DNA of 64,000 nucleotides from Streptomyces abyssalis. Lineage in GTDB: Bacteria > Actinomycetota > Actinomycetes > Streptomycetales > Streptomycetaceae. The notes beneath the pieces were generated by a model. The model did no database searches, was not told the origin of the DNA, and saw only the letters and a program-made list of their open reading frames with translations. Shown piece after piece: positions 53,989-62,166 of the stretch. Position 1 is the first letter of the stretch; each line of letters begins with the position of its first letter. A program made the position numbers and the translations under genes. The stretch lies in NCBI RefSeq assembly GCF_001751365.1, contig NZ_LJGT01000037.1, positions 716,556 to 780,555 on the forward strand. Direction: 5' to 3'.

Positions 53989-55524
53989 ATGACCCAGCCA
54001 GAACCGGGGGCGGCCCCGGTGCCGGTCCTCGCCCTGGAGGGGGTGAGCAAGTCCTTCGGCAACGTCCGCGCCCTGCAGGGCGTCGACCTGGCCCTGCACG
54101 CGGGAGAGGCACACGCCCTGGCCGGGGAGAACGGCGCGGGCAAGTCCACACTCATCAAGATCCTCGGCGGGGTCCACACGCCCGAGGCCGGCACCGTACG
54201 GCTCGACGGAAGCCCCGTCGTCTTCGCGGGCCCCGCCGGCGCGCGCGACGCGGGCATCGCCGTCATCTATCAGGAGCCCATGCTCTTCGCGGACCTGTCC
54301 ATCGCTGAGAACATCTTCATGGGCCGTCAGCCCCGCCGCGCGCTCGGACGCATCGACCACGGCGCCGTGCGCGAGGCGACGGCGGCACTGATGCGACGTC
54401 TCGGCGTCGACCTCGACCCGGACCGCCCGGCCCGTGGACTGTCCATCGCCGACCAGCAGATCGTCGAGATAGCCAAGGCCCTCTCCTTCGACGCCCGCGT
54501 GCTGATCATGGACGAACCGACCGCCGCCCTCACCGGCACCGAGACCGCGCGGCTCTTCTCCGTCGTCGAAGCGCTGCGCGCCGCGGGCGCCGCCGTGCTG
54601 TTCATCTCGCACCGGCTGGAGGAGATCTTCCGGCTCTGCCGCCGCGTCACCACACTCCGCGACGGCCGGCTCGTGGCCACCGAAGCACTCGAAGGGCTCA
54701 CCGAGGACGACCTCGTACGCCGCATGGTCGGCCGTGACCTGGAGGAGCTGTACCCCAAGCAGGACACCACGCCCGGCGCGCGGGCCCTCACGGTGCGCAG
54801 ACTCACCCGCGAAGGCGTCTTCCACGACGTCTCGTTCGACGTGCGCCGCGGCGAAATCGTCGCCCTCGCAGGCCTGGTGGGCGCCGGACGCAGCGAAGTC
54901 GTGCAGGCCGTCTTCGGCGTCGACCGCGCCGACGCGGGCGAGGTCGAGGTCGACGGAACGGCGCTGAAACCCGGTTCGCCGACCGCCGCCATGGACGCGG
55001 GAGTCGCCCTCGTACCCGAGGACCGGCGGCAGCGCGGACTGGTGATGGAGATGTCCATCGAGCGGAACATCGCACTGACCGGACTGGACAGGCTCGGCAG
55101 CGCGGGCATGGTGCGCCGTTCCCTGGAACGCTCCCGCGCGGCCGACTGGGCGGTGCGGCTGCGGCTGAAGTACAACCGGCTCACGGACACCGCGGGCGTG
55201 CTCTCCGGCGGCAACCAGCAGAAGGTCGTGCTCGCCAAGTGGCTGGCCACCGAGCCCGGCGTCCTCATCGTCGACGAACCGACGCGCGGCATCGACGTCG
55301 GCACCAAGGCCGAGGTGCACCGGCTGCTCACCTCCCTCGCGGAAGAGGGCATCGCCGTGCTGATGGTCTCCTCCGACCTGCCCGAAGTCCTCGGCATGGC
55401 CGACCGGGTGCTGGTGATGCACGAGGGACGGCTCGTGGCCGAGATACCCCGGGCGGACGCCACCGAGGAGTCGGTCATGGCGGCGGCCACCGGACGGCCC
55501 ATCAAGCGACCTTCAGAAAGGTAG
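53989..55524 (+). CDS. rhaT: Rhamnose ABC importer, ATP-binding protein with two NBDs
   Basis: 511 residues, ATG 53989 after AGGAGG. A RbsA/AraG-type double nucleotide-binding protein. NBD1: Walker [10 protein letters not shown] (about 45), Q-loop [11 protein letters not shown], Walker [13 protein letters not shown]-loop [11 protein letters not shown]2: the Walker A-like segment [10 protein letters not shown] (about 295) lacks the lysine, as is usual in this subfamily; signature LSGGNQQK near 405, Walker [13 protein letters not shown]. It energises import of L-rhamnose. First gene of the right-arm operon; rhaP starts 6 nt after its stop. Confidence 0.94.
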   Translation: MTQPEPGAAPVPVLALEGVSKSFGNVRALQGVDLALHAGEAHALAGENGAGKSTLIKILGGVHTPEAGTVRLDGSPVVFAGPAGARDAGIAVIYQEPMLFADLSIAENIFMGRQPRRALGRIDHGAVREATAALMRRLGVDLDPDRPARGLSIADQQIVEIAKALSFDARVLIMDEPTAALTGTETARLFSVVEALRAAGAAVLFISHRLEEIFRLCRRVTTLRDGRLVATEALEGLTEDDLVRRMVGRDLEELYPKQDTTPGARALTVRRLTREGVFHDVSFDVRRGEIVALAGLVGAGRSEVVQAVFGVDRADAGEVEVDGTALKPGSPTAAMDAGVALVPEDRRQRGLVMEMSIERNIALTGLDRLGSAGMVRRSLERSRAADWAVRLRLKYNRLTDTAGVLSGGNQQKVVLAKWLATEPGVLIVDEPTRGIDVGTKAEVHRLLTSLAEEGIAVLMVSSDLPEVLGMADRVLVMHEGRLVAEIPRADATEESVMAAATGRPIKRPSER

Positions 55525-55530
55525 GGCCGC

Positions 55531-56592
55531 GTGAGCGACACCCTGGAGAAGCCGCCGCCGCAGCCGTCCGGCACCGCCCGCGGCGGCCGTCCCGCGCCCC
55601 GGCGCTCGGCCCGCTCCCTGACCGACCTGGTCTTCCGCATACGGGAGTTGAGCATCGGCGGCGCCCTCGCGCTGCTGATCCTCGGCACGTATCTCGTCAA
55701 CCCCGGCTTCCTCGACGACCAGGGCGTGCAGGACCTCCTGCTCAACTCCGCGATCCTGGTGCTGCTCGCGACCGGGCAGTCCGTCGTCGTGCTCACCCGG
55801 AACATCGACCTGTCGGTCGGATCCGTCGTGGGCCTGACCGCGTTCGCCTGCGGCAGCTTCGTCTCCGGCACCCAGCACAGCGCGGTCACGGTGGTGCTGC
55901 TGGGCACCGGGATCGGCGTGCTGTGCGGGCTGGTGAGCGGACTGCTCGTCAGCTTCGGCAGGGTCCCCGCCCTGGTGGTGACCCTCGGAATGCTCTACGT
56001 CATCCAGGGCGCCGGACACGTCTGGGCGCACGGCCGGCAGATCAACGCCGTCAACGTGCCCGACGGCGTGCTGGAGCTGGGCAGCGGCAGCGTCCTCGGG
56101 ATTCCGTATCTGCCGCTGATCTCCGCCGTGGTGCTGGCGGCCACCGCGTACTACCTGCGCGCCTACCGCAGCGGGCGGGAGCTGTACGCCATCGGCTCCA
56201 GCCCCGAGGCGGCACGCCTGGCCGGGATTCCCATCCGCCGGCGGGTGCTCGCGGCGTACGCCTTCTCCGGGGCGGTCGCCGGATTCGCCGGCGCGCTGTG
56301 GCTCGCCAGGTTCGGCACCGTCGTCGCCGACGCCGCCAACGGATGGGAGCTGACCGTCGTCAGCGCCGTCGTCGTCGGCGGCATCGCCATCACCGGCGGC
56401 GTGGGCACCGTCCTGGGGGCCGCCCTCGGTGCGCTGCTGCTGACCACCATCGGCAGCTCCCTCGTCGTCCTCAAGGTCAACCCCTTCTGGGAGCAGGCGA
56501 TCACGGGCGCGCTGCTGCTCGCGGCCATCAGCACCGACCGCGTCGTACGCAGCCGCACGACCGAGGCGCTGCGGAAGAGGAGCCGGAATTGA
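55531..56592 (+). CDS. rhaP: Rhamnose ABC importer, permease 1
   Basis: 353 residues, GTG start after AGGTAGGG. A RbsC-type permease with eight to ten membrane segments after a 45-residue polar N-terminus. The EAA-like cytoplasmic loop contains the typical YAIGSSPEAARLAGIPIRRR, and VVLTRNIDLSVGSVVGL is the conserved helix-2/3 motif. With RhaQ it forms the heterodimeric channel. It overlaps the next gene by 4 nt (TTGA). Confidence 0.93.
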   Translation: MSDTLEKPPPQPSGTARGGRPAPRRSARSLTDLVFRIRELSIGGALALLILGTYLVNPGFLDDQGVQDLLLNSAILVLLATGQSVVVLTRNIDLSVGSVVGLTAFACGSFVSGTQHSAVTVVLLGTGIGVLCGLVSGLLVSFGRVPALVVTLGMLYVIQGAGHVWAHGRQINAVNVPDGVLELGSGSVLGIPYLPLISAVVLAATAYYLRAYRSGRELYAIGSSPEAARLAGIPIRRRVLAAYAFSGAVAGFAGALWLARFGTVVADAANGWELTVVSAVVVGGIAITGGVGTVLGAALGALLLTTIGSSLVVLKVNPFWEQAITGALLLAAISTDRVVRSRTTEALRKRSRN

Positions 56593-57665
56593 ACGCCCCG
56601 ACGCCCATGACACCCGCGGCAGACGAGACGGCCCCCACGGGTGCGGCCGCGGCGCCCAGCGGTGGCGGTGGCGGTGGCGCTCGTGGCGGCGGCGCGGGCA
56701 GGTTCCTTCGCTGGGACACCGCCGTCGGCATCCTGCTGATCGCCGTGATGCTCGCCGGCGCCGGCACCACCGACGGCTTCGCCGAGATCACCAACCTCTC
56801 CGCCGCCCTCAACGACATCGCGGAGATCGCCCTCATCGCCCTGCCCATGACCCTGCTCGTCGTCGCGGGCCAGGTCGATCTGTCCGTCGCTTCCATGCTC
56901 GGGCTCTCCAGCGCGCTCGCGGGTGCCCTGTGGGACGCCGGCTGGGCGTTCGAGCTGATCGTGCCGCTGTGCCTCGTCGTCGGCGTCCTCGGCGGACTGC
57001 TCAACGGCTGGCTCGTCACCCGCGTCGGGCTGCCCGCACTCGCCGTCACCATCGGCACCCTCACCCTCTACCGGGGGCTGGCCTCCGTCGTACTCGGCAA
57101 CAAGGCCGTCTCCGACTTCCCCGAGGCCTACGCACAGTGGGCCTCCTACACCGAGCCGGTGCCGGGCACGTTCATCCCGTACCCGATCGCCGTGTTCATC
57201 GTGCTCGCCGTACTCGCGGCCGTCGTGCTGCACTGCACCGCTGCCGGGCGGGCCTTGTTCGCCATCGGGGCGCAGGAGGACGCGGCACGCTTCGCGGGCA
57301 TCCGCGTCAGGCGGATCAAGCTCGCGCTGTTCGCCGTCACCGGCTTCATGGCGTCCTTCGCCGGGATCGTCTACACCCTGCGCTACGGCAGCGCCCGCGC
57401 CGACAACGGGCTCGGGCTGGAACTGGTCGTCATCGCGTCCGTGCTGCTCGGCGGCATCGACTTCAACGGAGGCAAGGGCACCCTCGGCGGTGCCGTGGCC
57501 GGCGTGCTGCTGATCGGCGTCCTCAACAACCTGCTCACCCTCAACGACATCTCCAACGAGATCCAGGTCATCGTCACCGGCGTACTGCTGGTGGCGTCCG
57601 TGCTCACGCCGCGGGTGATCGCCCTCGTCACCGAGCGAAGGGACCGGAGGGCGGCCGTCACCTGA
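56589..57665 (+). CDS. rhaQ: Rhamnose ABC importer, permease 2
   Basis: 358 residues from TTG 56589; GAGGAG lies 6 nt upstream and the TTGA overlap with rhaP supports this start over ATG 56607. The N-terminal 40 residues are Ala/Pro/Gly-rich with a Gly run. RbsC-type motifs: VVAGQVDLSVASMLGLSSAL, FAIGAQEDAARFAGIRVRRI, and GGIDFNGGKGTLGGAVAGVL. A hairpin follows the stop before rhaS. Confidence 0.92.
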   Translation: MNAPTPMTPAADETAPTGAAAAPSGGGGGGARGGGAGRFLRWDTAVGILLIAVMLAGAGTTDGFAEITNLSAALNDIAEIALIALPMTLLVVAGQVDLSVASMLGLSSALAGALWDAGWAFELIVPLCLVVGVLGGLLNGWLVTRVGLPALAVTIGTLTLYRGLASVVLGNKAVSDFPEAYAQWASYTEPVPGTFIPYPIAVFIVLAVLAAVVLHCTAAGRALFAIGAQEDAARFAGIRVRRIKLALFAVTGFMASFAGIVYTLRYGSARADNGLGLELVVIASVLLGGIDFNGGKGTLGGAVAGVLLIGVLNNLLTLNDISNEIQVIVTGVLLVASVLTPRVIALVTERRDRRAAVT

Positions 57666-57669
57666 CGCG

Positions 57670-57703
57670 GACGGTGGCCGGCCCCGCGGGACCGGCCACC
57701 GTC
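57670..57703 (+). terminator. Intra-operon hairpin between rhaQ and rhaS
   Basis: GACGGTGGCCGG (57670-57681) and CCGGCCACCGTC (57692-57703) form a perfect 12-bp stem with a 10-nt loop, 4 nt after the rhaQ stop. It may partly terminate, protect mRNA ends, or set unequal expression of the binding protein. No separate promoter for rhaS is obvious in the 61 nt that follow. Confidence 0.55.
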
Positions 57704-57764
57704 GCCCACGGCCGCTCGCCCGGCTCGACTTCCTTCCCGTGCCCATCAGTTGAAAGGCCCCGCC

Positions 57765-58850
57765 ATGCGAACCACGACACGCCCGCGCCCCCGGCTTCTC
57801 GCCGTCGCGGCAGCAGCCTGCACGCTCTCACTGGCCCTCGCCGGATGCTCGGGAACCACCAAGAGCGACGCGAAGGACGACGCCAAGGACGAGGCGCAGG
57901 GAGCGAAGGCGGACCCCGACGCGCCGCTGAAGAAAGGGCTGAAGCTGGCCTTCCTGCCCAAGCAGATCAACAACCCGTACGAGAAGATCGTCGACGAGGC
58001 CGGGATCGCCGCCGCCGAGGAGTACGACGGCAAGGCCAAGGAGGTCGGCCCCTCCGACGCGAAGGCCTCGTCCCAGGTCAGCTACATCAACACCCTCGTA
58101 CAGCAGCGGCAGGACGCCATCCTCATCGCCGCCAACGACCCCAACGCCGTGTGCGGGCCGCTGAAGCAGGCGATGAAGCAGGACATCAAGGTCGTCGCCT
58201 ACGACTCCGACACCGACAAGGACTGCCGGCAGCTCTTCATCAACCAGGCCAGCTCCGAGGAGGTCGGCCGCTCGCTGATCCGCCGCACCGCCGAACAGGT
58301 CGGCCACGAAGGCCAGATCGCGATCCTCTCCGCCACGCAGAACGCGACCAACCAGAACGCGTGGATCGAGTACATGAAGAAGGAGCTGAAAAAGCCCGAG
58401 TACAAGGACATGAAGCTGGTCAAGACCGCCTACGGCGACGACGACGACCAGAAGTCCTTCCAGGAGACCCAGGGCCTGCTCAAGGCATACCCGAAGCTCA
58501 AGGCGGTCATCTCACCGACGACCGTCGGCATCGCGGCCGCCGCCCGCTACATCAGCGACTCCACCTACAAGGGCAAGGTCGTCCTCAACGGGCTCGGCAC
58601 TCCCAACCAGATGCGCAAGTACATCAAGGACGGCACCGTCGAGGAGTTCTCCCTCTGGGACCCCAAGAAGCTCGGCTATCTCGGTTCCTACGCCGCCGCC
58701 TCCCTCGCCTCCGGCCAGATCACCGGCAAGGAGGGCGAGAAGTTCAAGGCGGGCCAGCTCGGCGAGCGCACCGTCGGCAAGGACGGCGAGGTCATCCTGG
58801 GCCCGCCCACAGTCTTCGACGAGAAGAACATCGGCAAGTACGACTTCTAG
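57765..58850 (+). CDS. rhaS: Rhamnose ABC importer, substrate-binding lipoprotein
   Basis: 361 residues, ATG 57765 with GAAAGG 7 nt upstream. Lipobox LALAGC with Cys28, then a Lys/Asp-rich spacer. A periplasmic-binding-protein type 1 fold: LKLAFLPKQINNPYEKIVDE, YINTLVQQRQDAILIAANDP, VVAYDSDTDKDCRQLFINQA, and AVISPTTVGIAAAARYISDS. It resembles RhaS of Rhizobium and captures L-rhamnose at the outer membrane face for RhaTPQ. The C-terminus ends cleanly at DEKNIGKYDF-like residues. Confidence 0.94.
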   Translation: MRTTTRPRPRLLAVAAAACTLSLALAGCSGTTKSDAKDDAKDEAQGAKADPDAPLKKGLKLAFLPKQINNPYEKIVDEAGIAAAEEYDGKAKEVGPSDAKASSQVSYINTLVQQRQDAILIAANDPNAVCGPLKQAMKQDIKVVAYDSDTDKDCRQLFINQASSEEVGRSLIRRTAEQVGHEGQIAILSATQNATNQNAWIEYMKKELKKPEYKDMKLVKTAYGDDDDQKSFQETQGLLKAYPKLKAVISPTTVGIAAAARYISDSTYKGKVVLNGLGTPNQMRKYIKDGTVEEFSLWDPKKLGYLGSYAAASLASGQITGKEGEKFKAGQLGERTVGKDGEVILGPPTVFDEKNIGKYDF

Positions 58851-58883
58851 TGCCGGTCACGGCACCAGGAAGGGAGTTGAGCC

Positions 58884-59213
58884 GTGCAGCGTGTCTGCTT
58901 TCTGCTGAAGGTCCGCTCCGGCCGGGTGGCCGAGTACCGCGAGCGTCACTCCGCGGTCTGGCCGGAGATGCTCGAGGCGCTGTCCGCGTGCGGCTGGCAC
59001 AACTACTCGCTCTTCCTGCGCGAGGACGGACTGCTCGTGGGCTACCTGGAGACGGACGACTTCGCCGCGGCACGCGCCGCGATGGACAGGACGGAGGTCA
59101 ACGACCGCTGGCAGCGGGAGATGGCCCCCTTCTTCGAACCGGTCGGCTCCTCCGGTACCCGGCGGGCCGACGAGGCGATGACTCCGCTCACCGAGGTATT
59201 CCATCTCGACTGA
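58884..59213 (+). CDS. rhaM: L-rhamnose mutarotase
   Basis: 109 residues, GTG 58884 with AGGAAGGGAG upstream. It interconverts alpha- and beta-L-rhamnose so that the isomerase gets the right anomer. Tyr18 and His22 (EYRERHSAVWPEM) match the catalytic Tyr18/His22 of E. coli RhaM in number and context; LSACGWHNYSLFLREDGLLV and NDRWQREMAPFF follow the family. 33 nt after rhaS and 32 nt before the isomerase-like gene, so clearly in the same operon. Confidence 0.95.
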   Translation: MQRVCFLLKVRSGRVAEYRERHSAVWPEMLEALSACGWHNYSLFLREDGLLVGYLETDDFAAARAAMDRTEVNDRWQREMAPFFEPVGSSGTRRADEAMTPLTEVFHLD

Positions 59214-59245
59214 CCCGCGGCACACGCAGCGAGGAGCGTCCATTC

Positions 59246-60727
59246 ATGAGCACATCCGCGACCCCCGGTGACGCCACGCCGGGCACGGCCCCCGCCGTGC
59301 CGGCCGCGGCCGGTCGTGCGCCCGCCCGCCGCCCCAGGATCGGCCTCGTCGCCGGCGGACTGGGCGCGTACTGGCCCCAGTTCCCCGGCCTGCTGCCCCA
59401 GCTGCGCAGATCCGCCGCCCGGGTCGCCGACCGCATGGGCGAGTTCGACGCGGACGTCGTCGACGCCGGTTTCGTCTCCGACGCGCAGGAGGGCGCACAG
59501 GCCGCCGAGAAGCTGCGTGCCGCCGGCTGCGACCTGATCGTCGGCTTCCTCACGACCTACATGACGGCGACGATGCTCGTGCCCGTCGCCCAGCGCAGCG
59601 GCGCACCGGTGCTGCTGATCAACCTCCAGCCGACCGAGGCCATGGACCACGCCACCTTCGACACCGGACAGTGGCTGGCCTACTGCGGCGCCTGTCCGCT
59701 GCCGGAGATGGCCAACGCCTTCGAGCGCGTCGGCGTCGAATTCCGTTCTGTCTCCGGCCACTTGGAGGACGAGCGCGCCTGGCGGCGCATCGGCGGCTGG
59801 ATACGCGCGGCAGGAGTCCGCGGAGCGCTGCGCTCCTCCCGTCACGGCCTGATGGGGCACCTCTACCCGGGCATGTACGACGTCTCGACGGACCTGACGA
59901 TGGTGCCCGCCTCCTTCGGCGGACACGTCGAGGTGCTGGAGTTCGACGATCTGCGGGTCAGGGTCGAGGGTGTGGGGCAGAAGGAGACCGCCGCCCGCGT
60001 GGCCGAGATCGAGGAGACCTTCGAGCTCGACGCCTCGGTCGACGAGGACGACCTGGCCTGGGCCGCACGTGTCTCGGCGGGACTCGACCGCCTCGTCGAC
60101 GACTTCGGCCTGGACTCCCTGGCGTACTTCCACCGCGGCCTGGACGGAGAGGTGCACGAGAGGCTCGGAGCGGGGATGATCCTCGGCGCCTCGCTGCTGA
60201 CCGCCCGCGGCGTCCCGGCCGCCGGAGAGTACGAGCTGCGCACGTCGCTGGCCATGCTGATATGCGAACGGCTCGGCGCGCCCGGCTCGTTCACCGAGTT
60301 CCAGGCGCTGAACTTCCGGGACGGCGTGGTCGAGATGGGACACGACGGCCCCGCACACCTCGGCCTCGGCGGACGCCGTCCGCTGCTGCGCGGGCTCGGC
60401 GTCTACCACGGCAAGCGCGGATGGGGCGTGTCCGTCGAATGCACCGCTCGCCACGGTCCCGTCAGTCTCGTCGGCGTCGGCCAGACGCGCGACGGCCGCT
60501 ACCGGCTCGTCGCCGCCGAGGGCCGGGCCGTCCCCGGACCCCTGCTGAAGATCGGCAACACCACCTCCCGCGTCGACTTCGGATGCGACCCCGGCGAGTG
60601 GACCGACGCGTGGAGCGCGAGCGGCGTGGGCCACCACTGGGCCCTGGCCACCGGTGAACTGCTGCCGGGGCTGCGCGCGCTGGCCGGTCTGAGCGGTCTG
60701 GAGCTGACCGAGGTACGTCCCGGATGA
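59246..60727 (+). CDS. AraA/FucI-like sugar isomerase family protein
   Basis: 493 residues, ATG 59246 with GAGGAG upstream. An L-fucose/L-arabinose isomerase-type protein: IGLVAGGLGAYWPQFPGL, DLIVGFLTTYMTATMLVP, INLQPTEAMDHATFDTGQ, and LRSSRHGLMGHLYPGMYDVS. By analogy with E. coli AraA, the four metal ligands appear as Glu328 or Glu330, Glu351 (FTEF), His366 (MGHDG) and His463/464 (GHHWAL), so it is probably active. Since rhaI is present, it may act on another 6-deoxy sugar or pentose released or imported together with rhamnose. This is inference. Confidence 0.82.
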   Translation: MSTSATPGDATPGTAPAVPAAAGRAPARRPRIGLVAGGLGAYWPQFPGLLPQLRRSAARVADRMGEFDADVVDAGFVSDAQEGAQAAEKLRAAGCDLIVGFLTTYMTATMLVPVAQRSGAPVLLINLQPTEAMDHATFDTGQWLAYCGACPLPEMANAFERVGVEFRSVSGHLEDERAWRRIGGWIRAAGVRGALRSSRHGLMGHLYPGMYDVSTDLTMVPASFGGHVEVLEFDDLRVRVEGVGQKETAARVAEIEETFELDASVDEDDLAWAARVSAGLDRLVDDFGLDSLAYFHRGLDGEVHERLGAGMILGASLLTARGVPAAGEYELRTSLAMLICERLGAPGSFTEFQALNFRDGVVEMGHDGPAHLGLGGRRPLLRGLGVYHGKRGWGVSVECTARHGPVSLVGVGQTRDGRYRLVAAEGRAVPGPLLKIGNTTSRVDFGCDPGEWTDAWSASGVGHHWALATGELLPGLRALAGLSGLELTEVRPG

Positions 60728-60846
60728 ACGGCCCGCCGCGGCGGCCGGACACGGGCATCAGCGGACCGTGCTCCAGCCGGAACCCGGCGTCCGCCGCTCC
60801 GGTCTCGGCGTCCCGTCCCCCTGACCGCTGCGTAGCATGAGGGCTC

Positions 60847-61872
60847 GTGGCAGGAATGGTGGGCATCAAGGACGTCGCGCGAGCGGCCGGGGTCTCGGTC
60901 GGCACGGTCTCCAACGTCATCAACCGTCCTCAGACGGTCTCTTCGGCGACCCGCGACAAGGTGCGCTCGGCGATACGGCAACTGGGTTATGTGCGCAGTG
61001 AGTCGGCGCGTCAGCTGCGTGCGGGGCGGAGCCGGATCATCGCGTTGCTGGTGCTGGACATGGCGAATCCGTTCTTCGTGGAGGTGGCGAGCGGTGCGGA
61101 GCGTGCGGCGCGGGAGGCGGGTCTGGGGGTGATGCTGTGCAACAGCGCGCAGAATCCGTCGGAGGAGGCGGAGTATCTGTCGCTGTTCGCGGAGCAGCGG
61201 GTGCGGGGGGTGCTCGTCACTCCGGCGGACACCACCGGCCGCAATCTCGCCCGCTTCCAGCGCCAGGGCATCCCGTACGTCTCCGTCGACCGGGTGCTGC
61301 CCAGCGCCGAGGGCTGTTCCGTCTCGGTCGACGACGTGCGCGGCGGCGAACTCGCGGCGCGCCACCTGCTCCAGCACGGCCACGAGAGCATCGTCTACGT
61401 CAGCGGTCCCATGCATCTCACGCAGTGCCAGGACCGGTACACGGGTGTCGTGGGCGCGCTGCGTGAGGCCGGTCTGCGTGAGGAGGACGCGCTGCGTCAG
61501 GTGGAGTCGGCGCGGCTGGATGTGGCGGCGGGGAGGGATGCGGGGGCGCGGCTGCTGGGAATGTCTCCGCGTCCGACGGCGGTGTTCTGTGCGAATGATC
61601 TGCTGGCGCTGGGCGTTCTGCAGTCGCTGTACGAGGCGGGGGTGGAGGTGCCCGGGGAGGTGGCGCTGGTGGGGTATGACGACATCGAGTTCGCGGCCGC
61701 CGCGGCGGTGCCGCTGACATCGGTGCGGCAGCCCGCGTACCGGATGGGGCGTGCGGCCGCGGACCTGCTGATCGAGGAGACGGCGGAGGAGACGTCCGGA
61801 CACGAGCATCAGCGGATCGTGCTCCAGCCCGAGCTCGTCGTCCGCCGCTCCAGCACCCCCGTACGGACCTGA
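60847..61872 (+). CDS. LacI-family regulator, probable repressor of the rhamnose genes
   Basis: 341 residues, GTG 60847. The N-terminal helix-turn-helix is IKDVARAAGVSVGTVSNVIN with hinge QLGYVRSESARQLRAGRSRI. The effector domain has the periplasmic-binding-like fold (LVLDMANPFFVEVASGAERA, VLVTPADTTGRNLARFQRQG, DDVRGGELAARHLLQHGHES, FCANDLLALGVLQSLYEAG, VGYDDIEFAAAAAVPLTSVR). By position and operator type it should bind the TGAAACGTTTCA sites and respond to L-rhamnose or a derivative. Codon use alternates in blocks within the gene (see findings). The gene follows the isomerase by 119 nt. Confidence 0.9.
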   Translation: MAGMVGIKDVARAAGVSVGTVSNVINRPQTVSSATRDKVRSAIRQLGYVRSESARQLRAGRSRIIALLVLDMANPFFVEVASGAERAAREAGLGVMLCNSAQNPSEEAEYLSLFAEQRVRGVLVTPADTTGRNLARFQRQGIPYVSVDRVLPSAEGCSVSVDDVRGGELAARHLLQHGHESIVYVSGPMHLTQCQDRYTGVVGALREAGLREEDALRQVESARLDVAAGRDAGARLLGMSPRPTAVFCANDLLALGVLQSLYEAGVEVPGEVALVGYDDIEFAAAAAVPLTSVRQPAYRMGRAAADLLIEETAEETSGHEHQRIVLQPELVVRRSSTPVRT

Positions 61873-61930
61873 GCGCGCCACGGCGGGCAGGCACCGGCCG
61901 GACGGCGGAAGCACACCGGAGCGCACGAGA

Positions 61931-61969
61931 CGGCGCCGCCCCTCCGTGCGATACGGAGGGACGGCGCCG
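61931..61969. terminator. Strong terminator hairpin after the LacI gene
   Basis: CGGCGCCG (61931-61938) pairs with 61962-61969, and CCCTCCGT (61940-61947) with ACGGAGGG (61953-61960); a C/A mismatch sits between the two stem parts, and the loop is 5 nt. It lies 59 nt after the LacI stop and 13 nt beyond the stop of the minus-strand mini-gene, so it ends both transcripts. Confidence 0.8.
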
Positions 61970-61981
61970 CGGGGACATACG

Positions 61982-62041
61982 TCAGACGAGCCAGCCGACA
62001 TAGTGGACGAGACAGGCCAGCGCGTTGGTGATGACGTTCAT
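61982..62041 (-). CDS. 19-codon hydrophobic mini-gene
   Basis: ATG 62041 to TGA 61982-61984 encodes MNVITNALACLVHYVGWLV. An AAGGAG box lies about 9 nt upstream, and a second AGGAG just before it. The stop is followed after 13 nt by the strong hairpin 61931-61969. The peptide is uncharged apart from one His and would span or lie on a membrane. Its size and hydrophobicity recall small type I toxin or regulatory membrane peptides, but I know no family for it. It lies 125 nt after the monooxygenase stop on the same strand; own promoter not identified. Confidence 0.5.
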   Translation of the reverse strand: MNVITNALACLVHYVGWLV

Positions 62042-62166
62042 TCGGTGCTTACTCCTTGTGCTCCTGATTGGGACAACTCACCGGCTCTCGTGGGACGTTG
62101 AGCCGGAGACGCATGCGCGGACCGTGGCCCCGCGCTTGCGCACCGTAAGGATCGCCCAACCCGCAG

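Noticed and set aside
53989..55524. Broken second Walker A in rhaT as a lesion
   Set aside because: The lysine is regularly missing from the second NBD of RbsA/AraG-type sugar importers.
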